Assembly (NCBI RefSeq): GCF_000016065.1
Contig: NC_009092.1
Location: 1,054,001 to 1,118,000, forward strand
Direction of reading: 5' to 3'
Length of the DNA stretch: 64,000 nt
From: Shewanella loihica PV-4
GTDB taxonomy: Bacteria > Pseudomonadota > Gammaproteobacteria > Enterobacterales > Shewanellaceae
The position numbers and the translations under genes are program-made. How positions within the stretch are numbered: the first letter of the stretch is position 1; each line of letters opens with the position of its first letter. Positions 33,950 to 42,449 of this stretch are shown here, piece by piece. A model generated the notes under the pieces. That model was not told the DNA's origin and ran no database searches. It was given only the letters and a program-made list of their open reading frames with translations.

Positions 33950-35449
33950 TTAACTTAAGTAGCGCTGCTCCAGATGACGCTTGAAGTGAACCGGGTTTAG
34001 CACTTCGCCGGTCACTTGCGTCACCAGCTCATCTGTGGTCAGAAGCGATCCTTGAGACCAGATGTTTTGGTTGAGCCAATCCATAACTTGGGTGATATTG
34101 CCCTGCTCAATCAGGCTGTCGATATCGCCCAGCGCCTTGACCATGCTCGCCTTAAACTGGGCCGCGTACATGGCGCCCAGGCTGTAACTCGGGAAGTACC
34201 CCAGCTCGCCTACAGGCCAGTGGATATCCTGCATGCAGCCGTTGCGATCGTCCCCGCGGGTGGATAGCCCCAAAAGGCTCTGCATCTGATTGTCCCAGAA
34301 CTCGGGAAGGTCGGCGACCTGCAGACTCTTGTCGATTAGGCCTTTCTCCACCTCATATCTCAGCATGATGTGGCAAGGGTAAGTCACCTCGTCGGCATCG
34401 ACCCGGATAAGACCAGGTGTCACACGCTGCACCAGGTGTATCAGGGACTCCTGAGTGAGTTGGCTGCCCAGATGATGATTAATCTTCTCTGTCAGCAGGG
34501 CAATCATCGCCGGGCTTCTGGCGAGCTGCATCTCGAAGAACAGGCTCTGGCTCTCGTGAAGCGCCATGGATCGCGCCAGCCCAACAGGTTGGCCACGCCA
34601 GTCGATGGGTAGGCCCTGCTCGTAGCGGGCATGGCCTACCTCGTGGATGGTGCTATAGAGGGAGGTGGCAAAATCGGCTTCATCATAGCGGGTGGTGATG
34701 CGCACATCGCCGGGCACGCCGCCTGAGAAGGGGTGGCTGCTGGTATCCAGACGACCCTGATTAAAATCAAAGCCGAGTAGCTTCATCACATCCAGGTTGA
34801 GGGCTTGCTGGGCTGAGGCCTTACTGTGAGGCACAGGTGCCAATGGCCAGCTCTGCTGCTTGGCTTGCACCTGCTGGATCATCTCGGGCAGCCAGGTTCT
34901 CAGCTCGCCAAATACCTTATCCAGCGCCGCCGTTTGACAACCTGGCTCAAACTTATTGAGCAGGGCGTCATAGGGGGAGAGTCCCTGAACCTCGCCGAGG
35001 ATCTGTGCCTCTTCGCGCACCAGGGCGATCACCTTCTCCAGATTTGGCCGAAAGCCCTGCCAGTCGTTGTCTTTGCGTTGCTGACGCCAGGCATGCTCAC
35101 AGGCGTAGGTGAGCGCCGTCTTCTGCTGCACCAGCTCGCCGGGCAGGGCGGTGGCCTGCAGCGTGTGATAACGCATCTCTCTCAGGTTGGCCTTCTGCGA
35201 CGCGGTTAAGGCCTCTTCGCCTGCCGCGGCTAATCCATCCACCAGACCTGGGGCGGTCTTGAGTGTGTGAATATGCAGAGCCAGCTCGGCCATCGCCTCA
35301 CCCCGTCCTTGGCTGCCGCCACTTGGCATCATGGTGGCCTGGTCCCAGTCGCCCAGGGCTTGCAGGTGCTGGAAGTGATGGATCTGTTTAAAGGCGGCGC
35401 ACAGGGCGTCGTAGTGCGGCGTCGCCGAATCTTGCTTGTTTGCTGTCAT
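33950..35449 (-). CDS. Carboxypeptidase Taq, M32 metallopeptidase
   Basis: The product has 499 aa, the usual M32 length. The zinc motif is HEVGH within STIHEVGHARYEQGLP, and ALHESQSLFFE supplies the third ligand region. DVRITTRYDEADF and DEVTYPCHIMLRYEVEKGLI are further M32 signatures. These enzymes remove C-terminal residues broadly, except before proline, in the cytoplasm. The gene is alone, facing yqiK. Confidence 0.95.
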   Translation of the reverse strand: MTANKQDSATPHYDALCAAFKQIHHFQHLQALGDWDQATMMPSGGSQGRGEAMAELALHIHTLKTAPGLVDGLAAAGEEALTASQKANLREMRYHTLQATALPGELVQQKTALTYACEHAWRQQRKDNDWQGFRPNLEKVIALVREEAQILGEVQGLSPYDALLNKFEPGCQTAALDKVFGELRTWLPEMIQQVQAKQQSWPLAPVPHSKASAQQALNLDVMKLLGFDFNQGRLDTSSHPFSGGVPGDVRITTRYDEADFATSLYSTIHEVGHARYEQGLPIDWRGQPVGLARSMALHESQSLFFEMQLARSPAMIALLTEKINHHLGSQLTQESLIHLVQRVTPGLIRVDADEVTYPCHIMLRYEVEKGLIDKSLQVADLPEFWDNQMQSLLGLSTRGDDRNGCMQDIHWPVGELGYFPSYSLGAMYAAQFKASMVKALGDIDSLIEQGNITQVMDWLNQNIWSQGSLLTTDELVTQVTGEVLNPVHFKRHLEQRYLS

Positions 35450-35587
35450 AGTGGCTGTCGACCTTAAGTAAACCTGGCTGACATGCTAACACGAGAATGG
35501 CCGAAAACGAGTGTTGATATGCGAGTGTCGATAAGCAGGGCCGTCCTGGTTAAGACGGCCTGTAACAGAAGGCGAGCTAAAGCGTGT

Positions 35588-36220
35588 TTAGGCTTGCAGC
35601 AGTGCCAATGCGGGTTGGCGGTTGCCAGGATAGAGGCGATAGGCCTTATGGTGTTTGATGCAGCTGGCTTTCTTGTCGCCCTGGCTCAGCAGCAGCGCGT
35701 GCTTGACGGCGTGTTGGGCGATCAGCTGCTCGTCGGCGCGCATATAGAGGGTGATGGACTTGATAAGCTTACCCTCGACCAGATGCTGCTCATACTGCTC
35801 GACCGAGATCACCAGGCTGTTTTGACCGTCGCTGTCGAGCCTGAGCTTGCCGCTCACCTCACAGTCGAGGATGACCAGCCAACCCTGGGCTTCGAGGTCG
35901 GCAATCAGCGCCTGAAGCGACTGACCCACCTCGGCATTTTCCATGGCCGGTAGGTATTGTGTTTCGATTCGTTGCAGCAGCTGGGGGAGCTGGGCACCGG
36001 CGCCCTTGCTGCGCCCTTCTCGGATCCAGCGGGTCAAATCATCGGCCACTAACTTGGAGAAGCGTCGCTCCTTGAGTGATTGCACCATCCAGTTGCAGAG
36101 GAAATGGCTCTCTGCCGCCGGGGTCTTGATGCTGCCTGGATTGGCGTTGCGCGCCGCCAGATCGGCGAGGCCCGCCTGGGCTAATGCCACTAGGGCCTGG
36201 TTGTAGCTTTGCTCTGTCAT
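35588..36220 (-). CDS. DUF2913-like hypothetical protein
   Basis: The product has 210 aa from the ATG at 36220, which has GGAG at proper spacing (TGGAGACGCA). An upstream in-frame start at 36235 is less likely. The protein is soluble and helical, with AESHFLCNWMVQSLKERRFS and DDLTRWIREGRSKGAGAQLP, segments that fit DUF2913 as I remember it, a gammaproteobacterial family of unknown role. The assignment is by recall. Neighbours give no functional hint. Confidence 0.7.
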   Translation of the reverse strand: MTEQSYNQALVALAQAGLADLAARNANPGSIKTPAAESHFLCNWMVQSLKERRFSKLVADDLTRWIREGRSKGAGAQLPQLLQRIETQYLPAMENAEVGQSLQALIADLEAQGWLVILDCEVSGKLRLDSDGQNSLVISVEQYEQHLVEGKLIKSITLYMRADEQLIAQHAVKHALLLSQGDKKASCIKHHKAYRLYPGNRQPALALLQA

Positions 36221-36301
36221 TGCGTCTCCACGCAAAAGAAAAAAGGGATGCGGCGCTGAGTATACCCTATCGGCGCGCTTATCAATATCGGCAGGATAAA
36301 G

Positions 36302-36333
36302 AAAACCGCCGCAGCTTGTGGCTGCGCGGCGGT
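36302..36333 (-). terminator. Probable terminator of the thiol-oxidoreductase gene
   Basis: The GC-rich hairpin ACCGCCGCAGC / GCTGCGCGGCGGT has a small bulge and, on the minus strand, is followed by TTTTCTTT. It would end transcription coming from the gene at 36458-37126. Confidence 0.65.
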
Positions 36334-36366
36334 CTGTCTAGCTGCAAGCCCTGTTATTTGCTTGGG

Positions 36367-36450
36367 CTGTCGGCACTAATATTTGCTAGCGCTGTAGGGA
36401 CTAATATTTGCTAGCGCTGTAGGGACTAATCTTTGCTAGCGCTGTTGGCA
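36367..36450. repeat. 25-bp tandem repeat at the end of a gene
   Basis: Three and a half copies of a unit GCTAGCGCTGTAGGGACTAATATTT recur with an exact 25-bp period (GCTAGCGCTGT at 36385, 36410 and 36435). It lies directly downstream of the peroxiredoxin-like gene. Confidence 0.9.
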
Positions 36451-36457
36451 CCTTTGC

Positions 36458-37126
36458 CTACTGGGGGATGAGGCTCGCCGCGGTGAGGATCAGCTTAGGC
36501 TCGGCGCGCACCTTGTAGTTGGGGTTGATGTATTGAAAGTGCACTAGTCCCGTCTTGTCGGTGATATAGACGGCGGGCACCGGCAGCACCAGGCGGGACT
36601 CGCCGGCGGCGTTCTTCCACAGCTTGTTTTTCAGCTGCATCTTGGCCATGTATCTATCCGATATGGTCTGACTGGTGAAATAGGCCAGGCCGAAGGCGCG
36701 CATGGCATTGAGGTCTGCATCCGAGACCAGGGTGTAGTTGAGATCGTTCTTGGTCATGGAGGCGCGCAGCTCCTCTGGCGCATCGGGTGAGATGCCGATT
36801 AGTTGAAAGCCCATCTTGAGGAGATCGCCTTCGATCGCCTGCAGCTGACCCATCTGGGCGTTACAGAAGGGACACCAGCCGCCGCGGTAGAAGAAGAGTA
36901 CACTGGGCTTCTCCTGGAGCATCTGCTGCAGATCCAACGACTTGCCCTTAAGATCCTTTACCTGAATCGAGGGCACCGTCTGACCGTTCAGCAGCGGCGA
37001 GATCGATGTCGGGCTTTCAGCTATCGGCTTAGCTGATACGGAGGGGGTTATGAGCGCCAGGCTCATCAGGGTAAAGAGTAGGGCGCTCAGCAGGGCGCCA
37101 GCGCGTGAATTTTGTGTCTTGGTCAT
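36458..37126 (-). CDS. Exported peroxiredoxin/thioredoxin-fold protein (AhpC/TSA family)
   Basis: The product has 222 aa. The signal peptide (about 1-32, ending PSVSA) directs export. SVLFFYRGGWCPFCNAQMGQL carries a CPFC redox pair in an AhpC/TSA-type fold, followed by LIGISPDAPEELRASM and VLPVPAVYITDKTGLVHFQY. Family members reduce peroxides or exchange disulphides; the export signal places it in the periplasm. The gene is monocistronic, followed by tandem repeats and a terminator. Confidence 0.85.
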   Translation of the reverse strand: MTKTQNSRAGALLSALLFTLMSLALITPSVSAKPIAESPTSISPLLNGQTVPSIQVKDLKGKSLDLQQMLQEKPSVLFFYRGGWCPFCNAQMGQLQAIEGDLLKMGFQLIGISPDAPEELRASMTKNDLNYTLVSDADLNAMRAFGLAYFTSQTISDRYMAKMQLKNKLWKNAAGESRLVLPVPAVYITDKTGLVHFQYINPNYKVRAEPKLILTAASLIPQ

Positions 37127-37216
37127 AGGGTGGCCTTCTCGTGATTGTTTTATCTGTCGAACAGACCCAGGCGGCGGCCGTAAACTTTCACCCTGATGTG
37201 GAATTAATCGATGCGA

Positions 37217-37242
37217 ACAAAAAAGGCACTGTTAAGTGCCTT
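37217..37242 (-). terminator. Intrinsic terminator of the DEAD-box helicase gene
   Basis: AAGGCACT-GTTA-AGTGCCTT is followed on the minus strand by six T residues. It ends the helicase transcript arriving from the right. Confidence 0.85.
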
Positions 37243-37278
37243 ATTTGATTAGATAATAATTTTGTGACCGTACGTCGA

Positions 37279-38577
37279 TTATTTTTGCTTCTTTATTTTC
37301 GCGTTGGATGAGTTCTTCACCTTCACCCGGCGAGCCCCCATGTTCTTCTCGGCGATCACCTGGGCGCCCACGTTGTCGCTGCGCTGCTGTTTCTTGGCGA
37401 AGCTGCGACGCTTCTGCAGCTGTTTGATCAAGAGATCGCGACTGCCCACCTCATAGCCTGGGATGGTGATGCGGCGGATCTTATTGCCGATCAATTTCTC
37501 GATGTCGGCTAAGGTGCGCTCCTCCTCGCGGCTCACCAGCGAGATGGCGACGCCAGTGCGACCGGCGCGGCCGGTACGACCGATACGGTGAACATAGTCC
37601 TCAGCCAGGAAGGGCAGGTCGAAGTTGACCACATATTCCAGCTCGGGAATGTCCAGGCCGCGGGCGGCGACCTCGGTGGCAACCAGGGCGCGCACCTTAC
37701 CCTCTTTAAATTCTCGCAGCGCACGGCGACGATTGCCCTGGGCCTTCTCGCTGTGAACTACAGCCGAGGGGATGCCGTCCAGGTTGAGTTCTTTCACCAG
37801 GACGTCGGCGGCCTCACGGGTGGCGGTAAATACCAATACCTGTTGCCAGTTCTTCTTGCCGATAAGCTCTGAGAGGAGTTCACGCTTGCGACGCTGCTCC
37901 ACTGGGTAGACCACCTGGCTGACGGTTACCGCCGTGGTGTTCTGCTTGTCGACGGCGATCAGCTTAGGCTTGACCAGCATCTCGTTGGCCAGCTGCTTGA
38001 CGGCGCTGGAGAAGGTGGCGGAAAACAGCAGGTTTTGACGGTCGCGATTAACCTGCTGCAGGATCTTCTGGATGTCTGTGATGAAGCCCATATCCAACAT
38101 GCGGTCGGCCTCATCCAGCACCAGAAAGTCGACGTTAGACAGGTTGAGGTTACAGGCTTGCAGGTGCTCCAGCAGGCGACCCGGGGTGGCCACTATGATG
38201 TCGGCGCCTTTCTTTACCTTAGCCGCCTGGGTATCCATCTTGACGCCGCCATAGACGGTCAGCACTGAGATGGGCAGGTAACGGCTGTACTGCTTGATGT
38301 TGTCGGCCACCTGAGCCACCAGTTCGCGGGTGGGGGCCAGGATTAGCGCGCGGGTGTTGGAGCGCTGAGTGTCGCTTGGGCTATCGAACATCTTCTGCAG
38401 GATAGGCAGGGCGAAGGCTGCCGTCTTGCCGGTACCCGTCTGGGCGCTGGCGAGCACATCCTGTCCGCGACGGATCGCCGGGATGGCCTCTTTTTGAATG
38501 GGCGTCATTTTTTGGTACCCACATTCTGAGATGGCGTGCAAAATCTCGGGAGCAAAACTGAAAGATTCAAATCTCAT
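37279..38577 (-). CDS. DEAD-box RNA helicase, RhlE-like
   Basis: The product has 432 aa. The Q motif (SECGYQKMTPIQKEAIP), motif I AQTGTGKT, Ia PTRELVAQ, Ib TPGRLLE, II VLDEADRML, III SATFS, IV LVFTATREAA, V ATEVAARGLDIPEL and VI HRIGRTGRAG are all present. A basic tail (KQLQKRRSFAKKQQRS onward, ending KIKKQK) likely binds RNA. The sequence is closest in feel to RhlE, which acts in ribosome assembly and RNA decay, especially in the cold; the exact paralogue cannot be fixed by eye. Confidence 0.95.
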   Translation of the reverse strand: MRFESFSFAPEILHAISECGYQKMTPIQKEAIPAIRRGQDVLASAQTGTGKTAAFALPILQKMFDSPSDTQRSNTRALILAPTRELVAQVADNIKQYSRYLPISVLTVYGGVKMDTQAAKVKKGADIIVATPGRLLEHLQACNLNLSNVDFLVLDEADRMLDMGFITDIQKILQQVNRDRQNLLFSATFSSAVKQLANEMLVKPKLIAVDKQNTTAVTVSQVVYPVEQRRKRELLSELIGKKNWQQVLVFTATREAADVLVKELNLDGIPSAVVHSEKAQGNRRRALREFKEGKVRALVATEVAARGLDIPELEYVVNFDLPFLAEDYVHRIGRTGRAGRTGVAISLVSREEERTLADIEKLIGNKIRRITIPGYEVGSRDLLIKQLQKRRSFAKKQQRSDNVGAQVIAEKNMGARRVKVKNSSNAKIKKQK

Positions 38578-38896
38578 GGGATATCCTGTTGTTTACCTTT
38601 TAAAATAACGACATATCAAATTGAGTTTAGTCCAGACTCGAGCTGTACCTTAACCCATTACCACCCTGGGCCACAAAGGCGGCCGCGGAGTATAGCAAAA
38701 TTTTCGGTTAAAACCTGCACTTTTATCTGCCGTCATTATCGCCTGTGCCGACAATTTGGGTCAATTTGACACTTAAGCGCGCTGAACTAACCTTATTAAG
38801 TTAACGTTTGGAGGTTGTCACAGGCATGGAGGCTTAGGTGTATATTTGGTATGCCCCAACTGCGAGGCAGCATCCTGCTTTGGATGAGGGGATGTC
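38578..38896. other. Divergent regulatory region between helicase and EAL regulator
   Basis: The 319-bp gap holds no gene. It must contain both promoters. The only sigma-70-like match I trust is described as a separate entry. Confidence 0.4.
38766..38793 (+). promoter_or_regulatory. Candidate sigma-70 promoter for the EAL response regulator
   Basis: TTGACA (38766-38771) is followed after 16 bp by TAACCT (38788-38793), leaving a leader of about 100 nt before the ATG at 38897. The -10 box is poor, so this is tentative. Confidence 0.35.
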
Positions 38897-40096
38897 ATGT
38901 CGATAAATGTCTTGATCGTCGATGATTCGCTGAGCGCCTGTCGGGTGCTCAGCCGTCACTTTTTGCTGCTGGATGTGGACAAGGTGGAGTTCTGCCGCGA
39001 TGCCCGCAGCGCCATTCGAACCTTAAGTAAATATAGCGATGACTACCAGATAGTGGTGGTAGACCTGCATATGCCCGAAGTCGACGGCATAGAGTTTCTG
39101 ATGCGTCTGAGTAAGATGGAGTTTAAGGGGGGGATCATCATCGCCTCTGGCATGGAGTCGCGTATCGTCGAGGCCGCCTCCCAGCTGGTGGAGGCCTCCA
39201 AGCTCAGGCTGCTGGGCGCCCTGATGAAACCAGTTACCACGGAGCAGCTCAGGGTCTGTGTCGAGCGATATCGCCTGATGGCCTTTCAGGGCAACGGTGT
39301 ACGCCACAAGGGATTGATGAGCATCGACGAGATCCGCCGCGCCATCAACTCCAATAAGATCATTCCCTATTATCAGGCACAGGTGGATATCGCCAGCGGC
39401 AAGATAAAGGGGTTCGAGGTGCTGTGCCGCCTGCAGCAGGGCACTCGCTTGCAGTTGATCACCCCAGATAAGTTTATCGATGTGGCCGAGTGCAACAATG
39501 CCCTCAACAGCCTGACCACTAAGCTGCTGAACAATGCCATCCCAGAGTGGGCGCTGATCAGCCAGTTCGAATCTTGCAAACAGTGCCACCTGTCGATCAA
39601 CCTGACTCCCAAGCAGCTCAATCAGAGCGGCTGGCATACCCGCCTGATGCAGTATTGCGAGCAAAACCTCTTATCGCCGTCGCGCCTGACGGTGGAGATC
39701 ACCGAAAATCAGGTGCTGGATAAGCAGCGTCAGCACTCTACCATCAGCCAGCTGAGGATGAACCGTATCGGCGTCGCCATAGACGACTTCGGTACCGGTT
39801 ATACCAATCTCTCCCAGCTGTGCACCCTGCCTATCAGCGAACTGAAGCTGGACCGCAGCCTGGTTCATGGCATACATAAAGACCCTGTCTCTCAGACCAT
39901 ACTGAAATCTATGCAGGCGATCAGTGGCAAGCTCGGCATTCATCTGGTGGCCGAGGGAGTAGAGGATATCCATGATCTCAACTACCTGGAGCAGATAGAG
40001 GATATCTCCTTGCAGGGCTATCTCATCTGCCGTCCTAAACCCTACAGCGAGCTGGTGCGCTGGTTAAAGGCCCGCGAGCGCTTGGTTCAGGCCTGA
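38897..40096 (+). CDS. Response regulator with EAL phosphodiesterase domain
   Basis: The product has 399 aa, with GAGGGG before the ATG. The receiver domain (1-120) has the phosphoacceptor Asp56 (VVVDLHMPEVDG) and acidic pocket VDDS. The EAL domain (about 145-395) keeps the residues needed for c-di-GMP hydrolysis: Glu174 in GFEVLCR, Asn in SINLTP, Glu in VEITEN, the Asp pair in IDDFGTGY, Lys in ELKLDRS, Glu in VAEGVED and Gln in LQGYLICRP. It should lower c-di-GMP in response to an unlinked sensor kinase. No kinase gene lies nearby. Confidence 0.93.
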   Translation: MSINVLIVDDSLSACRVLSRHFLLLDVDKVEFCRDARSAIRTLSKYSDDYQIVVVDLHMPEVDGIEFLMRLSKMEFKGGIIIASGMESRIVEAASQLVEASKLRLLGALMKPVTTEQLRVCVERYRLMAFQGNGVRHKGLMSIDEIRRAINSNKIIPYYQAQVDIASGKIKGFEVLCRLQQGTRLQLITPDKFIDVAECNNALNSLTTKLLNNAIPEWALISQFESCKQCHLSINLTPKQLNQSGWHTRLMQYCEQNLLSPSRLTVEITENQVLDKQRQHSTISQLRMNRIGVAIDDFGTGYTNLSQLCTLPISELKLDRSLVHGIHKDPVSQTILKSMQAISGKLGIHLVAEGVEDIHDLNYLEQIEDISLQGYLICRPKPYSELVRWLKARERLVQA

Positions 40097-40098
40097 AC

Positions 40099-40128
40099 AA
40101 AAACAGCACCTTAGGGTGCTGTTTTTTA
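40099..40128 (+). terminator. Intrinsic terminator after the EAL regulator
   Basis: AAACAGCACC-TTAG-GGTGCTGTTTTTT is a perfect hairpin with a T run. The A run on the other side may let it serve the convergent peptidase gene too. Confidence 0.9.
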
Positions 40129-40155
40129 TGGGGTAAATGCCCCAGTCTTAAAAGG

Positions 40156-40203
40156 CCAAAGCTTTAAATAGCTAAAGCTTTATATAGCCAAAGTTTTATA
40201 TAG
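40156..40203. repeat. 16-bp tandem repeat reaching into a stop codon
   Basis: Three units, CCAAAGCTTTAAATAG, CTAAAGCTTTATATAG and CCAAAGTTTTATATAG, stand head to tail. The third overlaps the last codons of the minus-strand peptidase gene ending at 40196. Confidence 0.85.
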
Positions 40204-41983
40204 CTTCGGTCGCCTTGAGTAGCCAGTCGAGCTCAGTGCCTTGCATCAGCGGGCTCAGGGTCTCTCTGACTCTCTGATGGTAGCCATTGAGCCAGTTGAT
40301 CTCGGCGTCATTCAGCAGCTGCTTATCGATAAGACGAGTGTCGATCGGGATCAGGGTGAGGGCATGGAACTCATACATCTCACGCTCGGCGCCGGCCAGG
40401 GCCTCGCAGGCCTGCACCGTGATGAGGTTTTCGATACGAATACCAAAGGCATCGGCGCGGTAGTAGCCCGGCTCGTTCGACACCACCATGCCCGGCAGCA
40501 GGGCGACGCCATTGCTGTTCTTGGCGATGCGCTGTGGCCCCTCATGGACGCTGAGGAAGTGGCCCACGCCGTGGCCAGTGCCGTGGTCATAATCGAAGCC
40601 GTGCTGCCACAGGTATTGGCGGGCGAAGCCGTCGAGCTGTTGGCCCGTGGTGCCTTTAGGGAATCTGGCCTGATCCAAAGCGATATGGCCCTTCAATACC
40701 AGGGTGACCATCTTACGCTGCTCGTCGGTGACCTCGCCGATGGCTATGGTGCGGGTAACGTCTGTGGTGCCATCCAGATACTGGGCGCCCGAGTCCACCA
40801 GATAGATGCTGTCCATGGTCATCATGGCTGGGGTGCCATTGTTGTGGTTGTAGTGGCACATGGCGGCGTTAGCGCCTGCGGCCGAGATGGTGTCGAAGCT
40901 TGGCTCGCGATACAGGGGATCTTCCAGGCGGAAGCTCTCTAGCTTATCGGCCAGGGTGCCTTCGTCATAGAGACGCTTGGCGGCTACCTCGACGTCGAGC
41001 CAGGCGAGGAAACGGCTCACGGCCACGCCGTCGCGAATATGACAGGCGCTAAGGCCGGCGAGTTCGGCCGGATTCTTCTGCGCCTTGGGCAGGGCAACCG
41101 GATCTTGTCCAGCGATCAGCCTGGCACCGGCTTGCTTTGCCGTTAGCTGCATCCAGGCGTTGGCGCTGTCTGGGTCGGCCAGTAGCTTGACGCCATCGAA
41201 TTTAGATAACACGCCTTCGAGTTCGGTCTCGGCCATGAAGCTCACACCTGCGCCCACATGGGCCTGGATCCCCTCTGGTAGCTTGGCGAGATCGGTAAAG
41301 AGTGTCATCTCGCCATTCTTATACAGCAGGGCCGTGCCTAAGACCACGGGCAGACGAGGTACGTCGCTGCCGCGAATGTTCAGCAGCCAGCAGAAGGAGT
41401 CCAGTGCGCTGATGAGCGCCACATCGGCGCCAACTGCGGCCACGGCCTTACCTATCTGCTCACGCTTCATGGTGCTGCTGATGCCGGCGCTCTGCTCGCT
41501 AAACAGGCTGATGGCGGCGCTGGAGGCGGCGGGGCGCTCTTGCCAGTGGCGATCGATAGGGTTGTCTGCCACGGCAACCAGCTCGATACCGGCGCGCTGA
41601 CACTGGGCCTCGGCCTGTTGTTGCCAGCTCAGGGTATGTAGGCGCGGGTCGTAGCCGATGCGAGCGCCTGCGCTTAGCTGGGCGATGAGCCAAGGGATCT
41701 GCGGCGTGTCGGTGAGACTCTGATAATCGAACTGAGCACTGTCTACCTGCTGCTTGACCTGAACCGTGTAACGGCCATCGATGAAGATGGCGGCGCTTTC
41801 TTTGAGCACTATGGCCATGCCCGCCGAACCGGTAAAGCCGGTGAGCCAGTGCAGTCTTTCGTTACGCTCGGGGACATACTCGCCCAGATATTCGTCGGCC
41901 CGGGGCACGATGAAGGCATCGAGGGTTTGGCTGAGCATGTCACTTCTTACGGCGTCTAGACGTTGTGCGGTTACAGATGTCAT
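40196..41983 (-). CDS. Xaa-Pro aminopeptidase (M24B, large form)
   Basis: The product has 595 aa from the ATG at 41983, which has a strong AAAGGAGA; an in-frame start at 42004 has none. This is the long three-domain form: two creatinase-like N-terminal domains (MTSVTAQRLDAVRSDMLSQT) and the pita-bread metallopeptidase domain with YLVDSGAQYLDGTTDVTRT (two Asp), GHGVGHFLSVHEGP (His) and VVSNEPGYY plus FGIRIENL (Glu residues). It cleaves X-Pro bonds at peptide N-termini, in the cytoplasm. It stands alone and faces the EAL gene. Confidence 0.95.
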   Translation of the reverse strand: MTSVTAQRLDAVRSDMLSQTLDAFIVPRADEYLGEYVPERNERLHWLTGFTGSAGMAIVLKESAAIFIDGRYTVQVKQQVDSAQFDYQSLTDTPQIPWLIAQLSAGARIGYDPRLHTLSWQQQAEAQCQRAGIELVAVADNPIDRHWQERPAASSAAISLFSEQSAGISSTMKREQIGKAVAAVGADVALISALDSFCWLLNIRGSDVPRLPVVLGTALLYKNGEMTLFTDLAKLPEGIQAHVGAGVSFMAETELEGVLSKFDGVKLLADPDSANAWMQLTAKQAGARLIAGQDPVALPKAQKNPAELAGLSACHIRDGVAVSRFLAWLDVEVAAKRLYDEGTLADKLESFRLEDPLYREPSFDTISAAGANAAMCHYNHNNGTPAMMTMDSIYLVDSGAQYLDGTTDVTRTIAIGEVTDEQRKMVTLVLKGHIALDQARFPKGTTGQQLDGFARQYLWQHGFDYDHGTGHGVGHFLSVHEGPQRIAKNSNGVALLPGMVVSNEPGYYRADAFGIRIENLITVQACEALAGAEREMYEFHALTLIPIDTRLIDKQLLNDAEINWLNGYHQRVRETLSPLMQGTELDWLLKATEAI

Positions 41984-42449
41984 GAAGTCTCCTTTAGTAC
42001 CCAATTACGGGGCCATCTAAGCGTGGCCTTCTGGGCTTGAGCGAATAGGCTTGGCCCTATCTCCAGAGGTGAGATATTGGCTGAGTTGCCGCCGATTATC
42101 GCAGCTCGGCGGGTGAGTTGGAAGGGAGGCGCGAAAAAGCTGATCAAGGACGGCGTAAAGCCTGGTGTGAGTCGCTAGGTTTCCTGTGGATATTGAATCA
42201 GATAGCGCTGAGGGGCAGAGATACAGCGCGCAATATCCGCGTTCTAGGCTGGTAAAGTTCGCCGCGAGCCAGTATTTTGCTTATAAGTGAACGATTTGTG
42301 ATTAGGGGCAGTTGACCTTTATGAGCACAAATTTTGTTTTCAAGACGAAGCCTAGGGGCAGCGTCTGTATCATTTTTCTACTGGGTTATCGCTTATTTAA
42401 CTAGCGTACTAGATTGCAAGTGCTCTGCCTTGCCTAGAATGAATACAGA
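41984..42449. other. Divergent intergenic region, 466 bp
   Basis: No gene is supported. Close to the MFS gene is TTGCAA (42414-42419) and TAGAAT (42435-42440) with 15-bp spacing, a suboptimal sigma-70 candidate. Confidence 0.4.
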
